Notes: generated by a model not told the origin, from the sequence alone. 64,000 nucleotides of DNA from Amaurobius ferox (GCA_951213105.1 OX578140.1:116172653-116236652); one strand, 5' to 3'. Shown: positions 44,770 to 56,685, counted from the stretch's first letter. Program-made: numbers and translations.

Positions 44770-45440
44770 ACTACTCAATCTCCCTGGTTTTGCTTCTAAT
44801 TTCATTGAAGACCAATATTGCACCGACATTTCCTAGGCATAAATTTTACTTGAGGTAGTCCTAAAATTTCTCATCTGGCTTCCTAATTAAGCGATTTTGA
44901 ATCTACTGGTGGTTATAGTCTCTGCACTCTCTATACGTGCATCGCCTGGACATGTATATTTTTTTATTCAAACCCCACTGAGCGTAATTTTCAGTTTAAC
45001 TAACCCGCAAAGTTTTACATCTCGGTTCCTAAATTGAGCGATTTTGAATCTTATGGTAGCTACAGTCTTTGTACCACCTGAATGTACATCTTTTGTATCA
45101 ATCCCCTGGGCGCAACATTTACTTTAAGTAGTCCTCCTCTAATTTCACATCTCGGTTCCTAATTGAGCAATTTCGATTCCGCTGGTGGTTATAGTCCTGG
45201 CACAATTTGTATATGTGAATTGGATATACATATTTATTGTGTCAACTCCCTGGGCGTAACTTTCAGTTCGGTTAGCCCCCCCCCCCCAAATTTATTAAGT
45301 CTCCTTCTAATTGAACGATTTAGATTTTGCTGGTTGCAATCACTTAGATATACAACCTTATTATATCAACCCCCTGGGCGCAACTTTTGCTTTAAGTAGC
45401 CTCAATTTCATATTTCGGTTTTACAAAAAATGCATCGCCT
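44770..45440. repeat. Diverged tandem repeat inside the hAT element, period about 130-150 bp
   Basis: Four clear units, near 44877, 45021, 45149 and 45298, each carry CTAATTGAGCGATTTTGA-like and CTGGTGGTTATAGTC-like blocks, then CCCCTGGGCGCAAC and TTTAAGTAG. Partial units lie at both edges. Divergence of 20 percent or more makes this an old array. Confidence 0.75.
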
Positions 45441-46387
45441 TGGTTCCTGAAATATCCGTGTACGACATTTCAAGGCCGTACGATGTTTACGTTTTCCGCT
45501 ACAGACCTTACACACACACGTCGACACACAAATATCGTCTGTTATTATGTAATATGAAACAACTGTGGTGGAAGAGGGGAGACTCTCCTATCTTTCATAT
45601 TTACATTTTTATCTATCTTAGTGACTCTTGATCCGATTTTGATGCAATTTCCACACTGTATTTTCTACTTTACAATGGACCCACTCGATCTGCTCACTCT
45701 AAACTTTGATCCACTTTTGTTGCACCCGCGCAACGAGTTAACTACTTATTGTTATAAAGGCCGATTGCTATATATAGTGACTACTTGCAAGCAGAACTCG
45801 CTAGTATCATTTTAAAGACGAATAGAGATAAGCATAACGCATAAGAATTTTCTGTAAATTCCAAATTAATTCTTGTATTAAAAATAGTTTCTTTGTTTCT
45901 ACATATAAACGGCCGTAGATTTAATTGGTTTTTGCTCTCTAATTATGTTACTGTTTGGGTTACAAGGACGATCAGGTACAAAACTATTAGCCATAGAGTG
46001 TATATGAGAAAAATTGTGTGTATTTTGGGTGTAAAAATATTTGCGCTAATAATAAAAAAATACTGCACATGCATACCACTGCGAGTATTTCATTTTTACA
46101 AATTTGATACACATGTATTTAGAAATGTATTTAAATTATTTCCATGGTTGCGATAGGCTCTTATTCATTTTAAAGAAACTTGCACAACGTATATCAATTC
46201 AAGTAAAATAATAATTTGGCATACGGCTGTTTCGAGGTAACGCCGGAACCAATTTATCAGTGCCGGATAAACGACGAACTCGAAGTCTGAACGATGTAGT
46301 TAGCTCAAACTGAGGGATATATATACATAAATACATAGATGAGCGCCTCCCTCTACATGTCGCTCACGAGCCGCCACTGATTTTAAC

Positions 46388-49149
46388 AAACGCATAAGGA
46401 GAAGAAAGGCAAAATGTGAGACCAGGTCGTTTGAATCTTATTCCATAGATTAGCAATTGACCTCATATATACGAAGACTGGTTATTACATTTGCATTTTG
46501 GGTCTCTTGTTCAGCACGATTGGAATTTGTGCCGTTTCTTTTTCTGACATTTGGAGTCAGCTTTGTCTTTTCTTAAAACATTTGCACTACTCAAAATAAC
46601 GATTTACTCTCTCAACTCTATAGTTCGAATCATCACGTCTTCTCTCTCTCGCTCGCTCGCTCGCTTTTTAATAATAATTTTATCACGGATCTCTCTATCG
46701 CCTTGTGAATAATTATTGACATATGAACAACACTGCTTGAATTAACATTCCAAAATATTCGTTGACTTTTTCTCCTTGGAGCTACATCACTTGGTCTAGG
46801 GTTCAGATATGCCCTCGTTGCTCTCATTGGATGCTCCTTAGTGTGATGTCGCATCTTCGCATCATTAACTCTTTGAGTTTTCAATGAAGCTTAGTTTAAG
46901 CCTTGGCCCTAGGATCTCTTCGCCCCAACCACACCTGAAATTTGTGTGATGTGAATTAATTGGGGTCATGAATTTCCGGGTCAAGACTGTCATAAAACGG
47001 TGCCTAATAGTCTGCGCTCTGTTTCTATATAAGCATCGAACTGCACAATTGTCTCCTGGTATCACACATACAATTACTTTCCATTTGTCTAATCCCAAAG
47101 ATGGTAAGGGTGCTTAGTTTTCTAGAGTCATTGAAAATGTCAACTCTGTTTCTAGAATTAAGGAGTGTATAACTATCGCTGGTCGAATATCTGGGAGTCT
47201 TAGTTAATACCTTTTTATTACTATTTATATATATATATATATATATTGTTTCTTTTCTATTATGTTTCATTGTTACTTGGCTCAATTTGTCTTAGATTTC
47301 AAAACTTATTAATTATTTGTTTAATTTATTTTAATTTTATTCTGATCTTTGCATAAGCAAGATTCCCAAAAGTGTTGTATGCAATGTTCGCAAGGAATGT
47401 TTTCCCAGTTCCACTGGACGATTTCTACAATTTAGTTTTCTGTTTTACTTATTATCCTTGTTGTTGTTATTAATATGTTTTGTTTTTATTTCTGTATTTT
47501 ATTATTTTATTGCTTTTTCTGTGTTGTCATGTTTCATTGTTATTTCAATATTTTCCCCTGACGTCTGTTGTTACTGTCCTACACCCTTTGGGTGGACTAG
47601 ACGGCATGGGCAATACAAAAAAAAACTTCATGAGTGAAACGTATAAATCAGAAAGGTTGTTGCATGTATTACATAATAAACTTCTCAAATTTACCTCTTT
47701 GATCCAAAGCAGTTTCATGCCGCATTGAACTTAAATAAATTAAAAGGAGTTGTGGAGAAAAAACTTGAACTGCGTATATATTACATCTCTATATATCGTT
47801 ATTAAGTAAATATGCAAAGTTTATTATGAAATATATCTGATAAATTATCTTATTTATGTTTTACACTCATGATGTTCAATAAACTTGGCAATAGGTCTTT
47901 ATCTCAATCATTTTTATGGTTGGCAGCTGAGGAACTTTGCTTCTTTTTATTGGGAACTGTAAATTGCAGAGAAAGTACCTAGAAGTGCCTAAATGTACTT
48001 AGCACTTCAATCTGAAACATGAAGGGAGAAAATGAATAGTCAACTTCAACTATAAAAGTTATTGTTCAATGGATACAACATCAGTAGCGTATATGCGGTT
48101 TGAATCAAAGCCTGCACATGACGTCCCCAACTAACAATTAAGCCTGTCAAAAACACAGGAGCTTCACACTTTTTAAAACAATAGTGACAATTTCCCTTAA
48201 AAAAATTTATTTTGTTTAACCATGCATGGATTTTAGCATAGAAAATAGCAATCAGAATCGAAAATTTGCAATGTTAGGTTCCGCTCCTTTTTTGATACTA
48301 TAAGTAAGTAAAGTTTCAACCATGGAGTTGGAGAGAAGGAGATAAAACTCCCATGGATGAAACTCTTGAAAATACCATGACGCTTTGAGAATTATGCCTA
48401 GATGTCACTAAGTGTTAGTAAAGCGCCCTTTGTTTCCATTTTGACACAGTAGAGAAGAATAGTATTGAGAATATGTATATTTGATTTTTTAAAAATTATG
48501 ATTCCCTAATTATCAGTATAATTAATCGGTATTTTTTCACAGTTGTGGGACAGAGCACAGAATATAAGGAAAAAAAATAAATTGAAAGGTAAAATAATTA
48601 TGAATACGTAGGCATATTTCTTGTTCTTTCAGTTCTAATTGGCATTCTGCTATTCATTTCTTTCCACAAAATTGCCTGATTAAATAAGTATTTTAAATAT
48701 TTCGCCATAGAAATACATCCAGTGCAGGTATGTATAGGTGCAGATACGCTGTGGTAAGATGTATACTAGGCAATACATCTTATTACAACACCACCTAAAC
48801 TATTGTCTCAAATGATATTGGCATTTTCTCAGTATGGAGTTTTAACTTCTTACCTTTACCTCCATAGTGTCAACCTTATTGGCCACCACAAGGTTTCTGA
48901 AGGCCTAAAAAGTCTTTTCGACCCCTCTCAATGAAGAATATTTTCAGACGCAGAATGTTTAGACGAAAATTGTTTTGACTATACTACTTAAAACAGTTTC
49001 CTTATTATAGTTTCCTTAAATCTACTCCATTTAAAGAATATTTCTTTGTAGCTTGCATACGACTGAACAGAAAACTTATATAATAAAATCAGTCACTACT
49101 TCATTAGTCATACCATTTTAGGCTAATTTTATTCAATATTTTCCCACGG
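46388..49149. other. No recognisable gene in 2.8 kb
   Basis: AT-rich. It holds a TCTC/GCTC simple run at 46641-46664 and an (AT)n run at 47226-47247. Minus-strand frames at 46633-46884, 46865-47098 and 47025-47285 show no motif I recognise. Confidence 0.4.
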
Positions 49150-49480
49150 ATAAAAATTCTTTTACAAAGAAATCGCCATCAAGATTCGAAAAGCCATCAG
49201 ACAAACATTGTCTTCGTTAAAGATTTTCCTTGAAAACGTTCCCATCTTAAGACACACTAGTTACTGAAATTTATTGTAAAAAATGAAGAGTAATATTTGA
49301 ATGAAAAACCCGATCATTAACGAATCATTTCTTTAGATAAAAAGTCCCTAATTATCATCTACTACTGAAATGGTTGCTGTATTCCTTCATCTAAATACTG
49401 ACCTTAATTAATTCTAAGATTTTTTACAATATTCAACCTCGTTTGCTTTTGAATGCAGTTGAGCTCATTAATGCGGGAGA
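49150..49480. repeat. Diverged relative of the 459-bp tandem unit
   Basis: CCCATCTTAAGACA, TTTGAATGAAAAACC, ATCATT and AAAAGTCCCTAATTATCA follow the order of the unit at 4403 (CATCTTAAAACA, TTTGGATGAAAAAATC, AGGCCCCTAATTAGCA). It is a single copy, strongly diverged. Confidence 0.5.
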
Positions 49481-49629
49481 ATTTACTTTGTTCAAATAGG
49501 TTTCATGCGGTATATTAAGAAAATATTTAAATAAAGGAAAATATATATTTCTGCCTTATCTTTAAATTTAACCTCTGAATTGTCATAGAACTTATAAATT
49601 TTTCTTTCAAAAATTAAATTTTATAATGA

Positions 49630-50100
49630 CAGTACGTGAAAATATTGCATATTGTACAATGTGAGGCAAGTAAAGTTATATTATTAGCTTGAATAGCAAC
49701 TACTGCAAATAACATAATACATGGATCAATTTCGTCCTTTTACATGAATAGCTTACGGCATTGAATAGCTTACAACATGCAATGGTTTAGAACTTGCTAT
49801 ATGACACAATTTTCTGATTCAGTATGGGGATCCCCAAAATCAGTCTCTTTCGTGGCCCATGTCAAACTTCAAATATTAAGTTCCGGCTGCATTAAACTGC
49901 AACGCCCAAGTTGTCCTTAGTACCATGCCAATATTGTAAATCTTGTCGTCTAGTTATAGCTATTTCCATATTGATTGAATAAATAAAGTTTGTGATGACA
50001 ATTATGAATTAGCACATTTTATCGAATTTTTAAATACTGCAAGTAATAATGCATATCCTCCTAAATTCGTCCTTAATATTATTAACTCGGAGTACAACTA
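49630..50100. repeat. Repeat F, copy 2
   Basis: Homologous to 15291-15850 over about 470 bases. It lacks the 76-bp insertion and so serves as the empty site for it (single GAATA at 49763-49767). Confidence 0.7.
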
Positions 50101-50675
50101 CTACTAGATATCATCCGAAACAACATACTCAATTATGAAGGCTACTAATTATATTAAAATAACAAACACTAATGATTATTAATTATGTGATTTTATAATA
50201 AAATAGCAATAAAAATTGAAAAATGAATAAATATAAAATACGATGCATAAATATTTAAAATTCTAAAAATTATTTTCGATAAAAATATGTACCTTTAGTC
50301 AGTTTGCAGCAACGATAAGAAGCCTCCTTTTAATGGTGGTAGCGGCAAACTCATTTATTCATTTCCACTGTGCCTTCTATTTATTATAGTCAGAATTTAT
50401 ATCTATGATTCCTATTATTCTATTTAATTTACCCTATGGCTTTTCTGTCTCCAACAATTACTCCTTGGGTTGAGTTTCAATAGAAGTCCTTTCAACTCTC
50501 TGTTCCCTCTTATTCCATGGTTTATTTTTCTTCTCTTTCTCATATACACTACTCAACTCTCTATCATACAATATCAAATACTCACCTCCTTTACAAGTGA
50601 ATTCAGGAATCCTGTCTCATGGTTCATGGTAATACTTGATATTGTTTTCTATATAATTTTTTAATGTTTGCCCTC
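50101..50675. other. No recognisable feature
   Basis: AT-rich. The plus-strand frame 50470-50664 is hydrophobic by composition only. Confidence 0.4.
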
Positions 50676-50678
50676 TAT

Positions 50679-51120
50679 TACTTTCCTTATATACATAATG
50701 TATAAAGAAAGTATCGTGATGGGGTCAAAAATTCGAATTCGAGTTTTCGACGGGAGAGCACGTTTCAAACATTCCTGATCACGAATCGAACAGTTTTGAG
50801 GCGAAGTCTGTGTGTGTGTGTGTGTGTGTGTGCGTGTGTGTGTGTGTGTGTCAGTGAGTCTGTGGGACGATAACTGACGAACAAATGGACCGATTCGAAC
50901 GAAATTTGACACAAAAATTAGAATCCGTAAACACTGGAAGTCTATTGTTTTTATACGCAATCGAATGTTCAGAACCCCCTAAATTTTCGAGTGAAATTTT
51001 GAAAAAATCGTCAAAAAATAAAAAACTCTAATAAAGTTACGCAAATAGACATTTCTTACGTAATTTTTCATTAGAAAACGATTGACATAAATTTTAGAAC
51101 GCTAACATGAACCGTATAAT
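50679..51120 (-). mobile_element. Terminal-hairpin element family A, copy 4
   Basis: The minus-strand copy has its hairpin at 50679-50713 (TACTTTCCTTATATACAT with ATGTATAAAGAAAGTA). Next come TCGAATTCGAGTTTTCGAC, a (TG)n run at 50811-50849, GATAACTGACGAACAAATGG and the block up to ACGCTAACATGAACCGT. It then stops, so it is truncated on its left (family) side. Confidence 0.75.
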
Positions 51121-52150
51121 ATACAGTAGCAATCGAAAATTATAAATTCGTCATAGTATAATTAACAAAGTTTTTTTTTTAGAAAAGGAAATATCTTAAA
51201 ATTGTTACCTTGCTTTTGGCTTAGTTTCTGCATATGGTTGTAAACAAACAAGGGGGCAAAAATTAAAAATCTATTAAGTAAAATAAATTTTCTTTTTTTC
51301 TTTTAAAATTCCAACCATCTTTGTTTTTGGCTTTTCCATAAATAAACAGCTTTCTCAAAATTCATATTAAAATATTCATCCAGTACAATTAATCTATCGG
51401 TTGACATAAAAAACTGCAGCGAAGGTTAAAAGTTAATTTTTATTTTCGGAATGTCAGAAATATGCAAAACTGTTTCTAAAGTTAGTAATAAATTCTGTGT
51501 TAGTAGTAAACGCCTGCTCCGATACTACGTTCTTTCAACACCAATCCTCTGGCTGCAGTCTACTTCCCGTGTGCATCAATTTGATGTTATGTAGACGATG
51601 TTCTTACCATCCTTTAACTCCATGTGTACATCAATTTGATCTACGTTTAACTTCCGGTAAAAAACGCGTTGCGTAGACGGATAAAAATCAACTTTTGTTA
51701 TGGCGAATTTGTAACGATGTACGTGATGCCGATTAAAATAAGAAATTGCTTATTTTCAAGCCAAATCTGTTTCATTTGCCATTCTAAAAAAGATTATTTT
51801 TCTTTTTGCTTACAAAATTGGTGTGTAAAAATACCGCATTTCTTAATTTATAAAGATTATTTTCTTATTTTATAGCGTGAAACATGCGTATAGAGTCGTT
51901 ATCTCGTTCTCTGCTCAGACCTGAAGAGGAATCTAATCTGAATTAAGCCTGTTCCGGTTATTTTATTGTTTTGATATTTTAACTTTAATTACTTGGTAAT
52001 TGTTATTCATCCATTTTTCTAACATCTATATGGAATTTTTCCTTTTTAATTTCTTTTGCTGATATGGAAAAAAAAGAAGATAAAAAAGTGAAGAAACTTA
52101 AACTGTCATTGTAACTGCAATTTCGCACTGTAAGCACAAAAATTTGCATA
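51121..52150. other. No recognisable feature
   Basis: AT-rich. The frame 51669-51875 is not recognised. Confidence 0.4.
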
Positions 52151-52152
52151 AA

Positions 52153-52636
52153 CCCTTGGTTTGCAGCTACTACGTTCCGAGCATAAAAGGGGATAAAACT
52201 GGGAAATTTTCATTCTTATCAGCGATAGCTGTCATACTGCCAGAACGCGCTTTGCTTGTGAAGCTGTTTTATGAAAACAAAGGACATGCTGCAGTTGCAC
52301 TTCGAGAGTTTCGTCGACTTAAGAATTTGCACAAAGGACCATTACTTCGACAAGCTCTCAGGAGAATGATCGCTCGATTCGAGAAAACTGGACATCTTTG
52401 AGTTCAGCCGGGTCAAGGACGCAAATCGACTCGTTCAGATGTCGTTGACGATGTTGCCACCGCTATTGTTAAACTATCAATGCATAACGTTATAGGCTGT
52501 AGTAGTGCACGTGGAGTGTCACGACACTTGGGTGTTCCCTACAGCACAGTGCGGAACGTACTGAGAAACCAGTGCATTTTTTCCCGTACAAAATTAGTCA
52601 CAATCACCACTTGCTGACCATCTCTTGGTTGCTAAA
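52153..52636 (+). pseudogene. Mariner-like transposase N-terminal part, first of two tandem copies
   Basis: Encodes LPERALLVKLFYENKGHAAV, LREFRRLKNLHKGPLLRQAL and RMIARFEKTGHL, then a TGA stop where copy 2 has GGA. After it come VQPGQGRKSTRSD and GVPYSTVRNVLR. This is the helix-turn-helix DNA-binding part of a mariner-like transposase. The whole segment recurs 484 bp downstream at about 95 percent identity, so the gene carries a partial tandem duplication of its 5' part. Confidence 0.8.
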
Positions 52637-53612
52637 CTCTTGGTTTGCAGCTACTATGTTCTGGGCGTAAAAGGGGATAAAACTGGGAAATTGTCATTCT
52701 TATCAGCGATGGCTGTCACACTGCCAGAACGCGCTTTGCTTGTGAAGCTGTTTTATGAAAACAATGGACATGCTGCAGCTGCACTTCGAGAGTTTCGTCG
52801 ACTTAAGAATTTGCGCAAAGGACCATTACTTCCACAAGCTTCCACAGAATGATCGCTCGATTCGGAAAAACTGGATATCTTGGAGTTCAGCCGGCTCGAG
52901 GACGCAAATCGACAAGTTCAGATGTCGTTGACGATGTTGCCACCGCTATTGTAGAACAATCAATGGATAACGTTATAGGCTGTAGTAGTGCACGTGGAGT
53001 GTCACGACCCTTGGGTGTTCCCTACAGCACAGTGCGGATCGTACTGAGAAACATAGTACATTTTTTCCCGTACAAAATTAGTCAAAATCACCACTTGCTG
53101 ACCATCGACGGGGAGACGCGACTGACCTTTGTATTGACATTTCTGGCTAGAGTTGAAGTGGATGCATCGTGGTCATGGCAGATTCTATGGAGCGATGAAG
53201 CGCATTTCCATCTAAGTGGAACAGTCAACACCCATAACTGTCGCATTTGGGACACGGAAAACCCTCGTACCTTCCAAAAGATTCCACTTCACTCACTGAA
53301 AGTTACAGTCTTGTGTGGATTCACAGCCACATACATTCTTGGACCTTTCTTTTTCGAAAAGGCTACTCCCAATGGCCCTGTGACATGCACCGTGACGGCC
53401 AGGAGGTACAAAACATGCTCGAAAATTTTGTTGTACCCCAACTGCAACAGCACCAATGTCTTGATTCAATTACCTTTATGCAAGATGGAGCGCCTACACA
53501 CATTGGACTCTGTATACAGCTGTTTCTTCGGCAACATTTTACTAATGGTAGAGTAATTAGTCGTGAGTTTCCGACAACATCTTAATCCCTGTGATAGTCC
53601 CCGCGAAGTAAC
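52637..53612 (+). pseudogene. Mariner-like transposase, second copy with catalytic region
   Basis: After the repeated N-terminal part (AVTLPERALLVKLFY, frameshift at about 52845) the frame continues LGVQPARGRKSTSSD, GVPYSTVRIVLR and into the catalytic domain: LWSDEAHFHLSG (Asp codon 53194-53196), SVNTQNCRIW-like text, GPFFFEKATPNGPVTCTV. A frameshift near 53400 moves to QEVQNMLENFVVPQLQQ and FMQDGAPTHI (second Asp, 53484-53486). A small deletion near 53578 precedes LNPCD, where the third Asp lies, and the element breaks off at about 53610. It is a D,D34D transposase with several lesions and no 3' inverted repeat. Confidence 0.85.
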
Positions 53613-53639
53613 GAAGTTTTATACGATAAACCTTAAGAG

Positions 53640-54140
53640 TCTAAACGATTTTTTAACACTTTCCAACATAGTTGAAAAGTGATTATGACTTTGTTCATTC
53701 TTTCTGTCTATCTGTCAGTTCGTCTAATAACTGCCGTAAAAATGACTTTTTCAAAATGAAATTTTAGTACGTTGTTGAGACGGTCTGTGGGATATATGGG
53801 AATGTCAATGAATAATATCATCCAATTAGTGTCGAATTGAACTCTGGTTGAAAAAGTGAAATAAATTGAACCCTATGGGACCTAATTTTTCAAACATTTT
53901 TTAAGCAAAGTTCAAATTCACAAACTGCTTCGAAAATTTTAGAAAATATTCAAATTATCACATAAAATATATAAAAAAAATTTCAAAATATGTTAGGTAG
54001 TTTTATAAATAAAATTAAAATAATAATTACATACATATTATATGACCTTTCTGGTAGGTCGGACGGTCAACAACACCACATATTATATGAAGCGATCAGG
54101 TAACCCACTTCAAAATAAAAAATGGCATCTATATTTTTTT
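53640..54140 (-). repeat. Repeat G, copy 2
   Basis: Reverse complement of 9236-9712. Its left edge is the hairpin CACTTTCCAAC with GTTGAAAAGTG, followed by TGACTTTGTTCATTC and CTGTCTATCTGTC. It carries a 32-bp retroposon stub at 54046 that copy 1 lacks. Confidence 0.7.
54046..54077 (+). mobile_element. 32-bp retroposon stub with perfect 13-bp target duplication
   Basis: ACATATTATATGA stands on both sides (54033-54045 and 54078-54090). Between them are only 32 bases: CTTTCTGGTAGGTCGGACGG preceded by C and followed by a TCAACAACA tail. This is the 3' end of the retroposon at 23711-23956, which has the same tail. Repeat G copy 1 lacks both the insert and the duplication. Confidence 0.8.
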
Positions 54141-55260
54141 CAACACTACCAGGATGGCGACTGATACGGATGTTGGACTAACCAGCCTCTGAGGCCAATG
54201 ATGCAACTTCCTTCTAAATCCGGCAGTTGTTTAAATTGCCAACGAGTACGTCTCAAAGGTACCTTTGTACACAACTTTCAGTATCAAATCACTTCCAATT
54301 GCTCGTGAGTTAGAACACCGGTCGTTTAAAATGCACGATCCGTCACTGCAATTTGCTTTGCATGAGCCTCATAACATCATTGGCGCAGACAGTTTGATCA
54401 TTTGCATAACTTTTAAACGACATTTGCAAGCCGAGGTTCCCAGCTGTAGCTATTTTTATGCAAGCAAATATTTTTTGCAACGGTGTTTTTGTGAAAATCC
54501 TTGGTTTAACATCCGGCAGAGTTCTTTACAAATTTACAAACGTCCATATATGTATAAGCATTAAGATTCATTCCTGTAAGTCCGATGAAAATATTTTACA
54601 CTAAACTTTTAAAATTAATTTTACTTTTAAAATCCTAAGGTATAGATTTTTTCTTCTTTCAGATGAAGCAGTATATAAGGATAATAATATTTTTTAGATA
54701 ATTATAGTTAAAAATAATTGCTACATATTACAAAAGCCTTTCATCTTATCCCAAAGAAACTACTTTCCTTTGGAGGTGCCATCGAAGTTTTTCCATGACG
54801 TTTCCGATATTGACATGAGCGCTTCGTATTTTTTGCATATCTCTCTCAGTTATTTGTCGGGAAGAAATGAATGTTTTCCAATGCTTTTAGCAGCATAATA
54901 GATAAAATTTATGAAATCATTTCTGTATCAATACTTTGCATTTAGTGAGAGCAGAGTTTTAAAGAACATGGAGTGGGCACCTGATGATTTTCATCGCAGA
55001 CTCAACTACAATTTTAGTTTCTCTCAGTATAATTTTATTCCTGTTAGGCATTATTTCTCGTTATAACTTTTAATTGTTGGCAATCATCTTGACAAAAGGT
55101 TTTTAATTTTGTCTGATTTTTGTGTGAAATTCAAGTACGATATTATGCGGCCATACAAGAGAATAAAGACCTTTATTTGGGGCGTATTACAGCTGCATAG
55201 CGAGAGATGATAAATGAATGGATGCAATTATCTTGTTAAAAATCCTGGACAATGCACACT
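54141..55260. other. No recognisable gene; partial similarity to repeat D
   Basis: A stretch at about 54780-54900 (CATCGAAGTTTTT, CCGATATTGACATGA, CATATCTCTC) parallels 60665-60730 in repeat D copy 2. The plus-strand frame 54265-54564 is not recognised. Confidence 0.4.
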
Positions 55261-55279
55261 TTCTAGATTATTATAAACG

Positions 55280-55306
55280 TGACCACACATACACATACAC
55301 ACGCAC

Positions 55307-55346
<40 letters not shown>

Positions 55347-55348
55347 TT
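55280..55348. repeat. CA, AT and GT microsatellite
   Basis: ACACATACACA, then (AT)n, then (GT)n in direct succession, at the start of repeat D copy 1. Confidence 0.85.
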
Positions 55349-55378
55349 CAAATCAACAGAAAAAACTTCCTTACAGGG

Positions 55379-56212
55379 TGTAATGCCAGAAATGTAAAGT
55401 ATTAAATATTTGGAAGGATTAAAATGATGGAACCAGGAATGCGGGCGGATTATTCCCACGCTAGCAGATGGGCGATAGTATACAGGTGGCCCATATCTTA
55501 CATACCACGCCCCATGTTTACATACCACGCTAAGCCCTTTGGCGGCAACCGAGACGGCGACCCCATGTCTACGGATTAGCCATCATCTCTACATTCCAGC
55601 ACGAGACTGCCGACCGAAAAAGGGATATACGTGAGAGTTGCTCAAAGAGTCAGATTTAGTCAAGGCAGGCTGTTGGAGTTGGACTCGTGAAGAGTAAGCG
55701 GCGGTAGCAGTGTTAAGAGTTGTGTGTGCGTCTCTGATATAGGAATTCGAAGGAGAGCTCATGTTAATCTGGATTTGCAAGTGTAAAGTGTGACAAAGCA
55801 TCGGTGTTACCCAAGTTATATGAAAGAAGATCAGGTACCGTACAATTAACTATATGAGGATAACCTTTTTGTCTAATTTTGTGTTTTTAAGGAAAAGCTA
55901 ATTAATGCATCCCACCACGTGCTCCAACCAAATATCAATTCATCTGGCATTACACCCCCCGAACTACCCTTGAGATTGTATTCCACTATTGTGATATTTA
56001 TTTAATTTGTAAAACTAAAGAGTGTAAATTGAGTATGTGATAAATAAATGTTTGTTCCTTTACTATTAACCTTAATTTTTAGTTTGTTAACTTAGTATCC
56101 CGTTAAGCACAGAAATAGGTGGGTTTTGCGGCCACCAACGCAATGTACACAGCAGTAAGTTTTAGAACAGATTACATGTATAATTTAATAAACAAAATTA
56201 ATAATCGGCACA
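55379..56212. mobile_element. Solo LTR inserted in repeat D copy 1
   Basis: The segment starts TGTAATGCC and ends GGCACA. It is flanked by CAGGG at 55374-55378 and 56213-56217. Removing it restores CTTACAGGGCAGAAAAATTC, which aligns with CTTACGGCGAAGAAAAAATC in repeat D copy 2 (60376). Length is 834 bp, with AATAAATG at about 56042 as polyadenylation-like signal. TG...CA ends and 5-bp duplication fit a Ty3-type solo LTR. An internal TCTGGCATTACA (55943-55954) is the exact inverse of the first 12 bases; its meaning is unclear. The minus-strand frames here are not genes. Confidence 0.65.
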
Positions 56213-56321
56213 CAGGGCAGAAAAATTCATATACAGCCTACACCTAATTTATAACAATATATTATTAGTAAAATTGTTTTATTCGTAAAACATATATTCG
56301 TATACACACACACACACACGC

Positions 56322-56355
<34 letters not shown>

Positions 56356-56634
56356 CTTTTTCATTTTTATTTATTTATTTTATTTTTTTATATATATACT
56401 TTTTAATTGTGATTTTTGTATCCTAATATTCTTCGCATCCCCCTTTCCATTGTAGTGATATGTTTATTTTTATCTTTATTTTTCTTTCTTTTTTTATCTT
56501 TATCTACCTATTATTATTATGTATCTTTATCCTTAGTCTTGGTCTATAGTTACTCATTTGTAACAGATATGCTAGAGATGGGGGGTTTTGTACATACAGT
56601 AGTTTATGCATAGTTTTCGATTAAAATCTTTCAA

Positions 56635-56680
<46 letters not shown>
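56213..56680. repeat. Repeat D copy 1, right part, with microsatellites
   Basis: CATATACAGCCTACACCTAA to TGTTTTATTCGTAAAACATA matches 60393-60460. CA and TA runs follow at 56307-56360, then CT-rich sequence, then (TA)n at 56643-56680. The frame 56416-56613 is a low-complexity artefact. Confidence 0.6.

Positions 56681-56685
<5 letters not shown>

Larger units (their letters stand above)
43531..46379. mobile_element. Non-autonomous hAT-type DNA transposon
   Basis: The left end is CAGGGGCGGCT and the right end AGCCGCCACTG, an 11-bp terminal inverted repeat with one mismatch. A perfect 8-bp duplication ATTTTAAC flanks it (43523-43530 and 46380-46387). A CAGxGGCGGCT terminus with 8-bp duplication is typical of hAT. 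The 2,849 bp hold no hAT transposase; instead there is a diverged tandem repeat and AT-rich filler. The open frames at 43797-43979, 45163-45631 and 45893-46156 have no recognised motif. Confidence 0.85.

Noticed and set aside
46633..47285. Series of minus-strand ORFs that might be exons
   Set aside because: No conserved motif, no consistent splice signals that I could justify, and no similarity I recognise.
55379..55954. Calling 55954 as the LTR end because TCTGGCATTACA mirrors the 5' terminus
   Set aside because: No target duplication is found at that boundary, while 56212 gives CAGGG duplication and restores repeat D. Kept as an open question in the findings.
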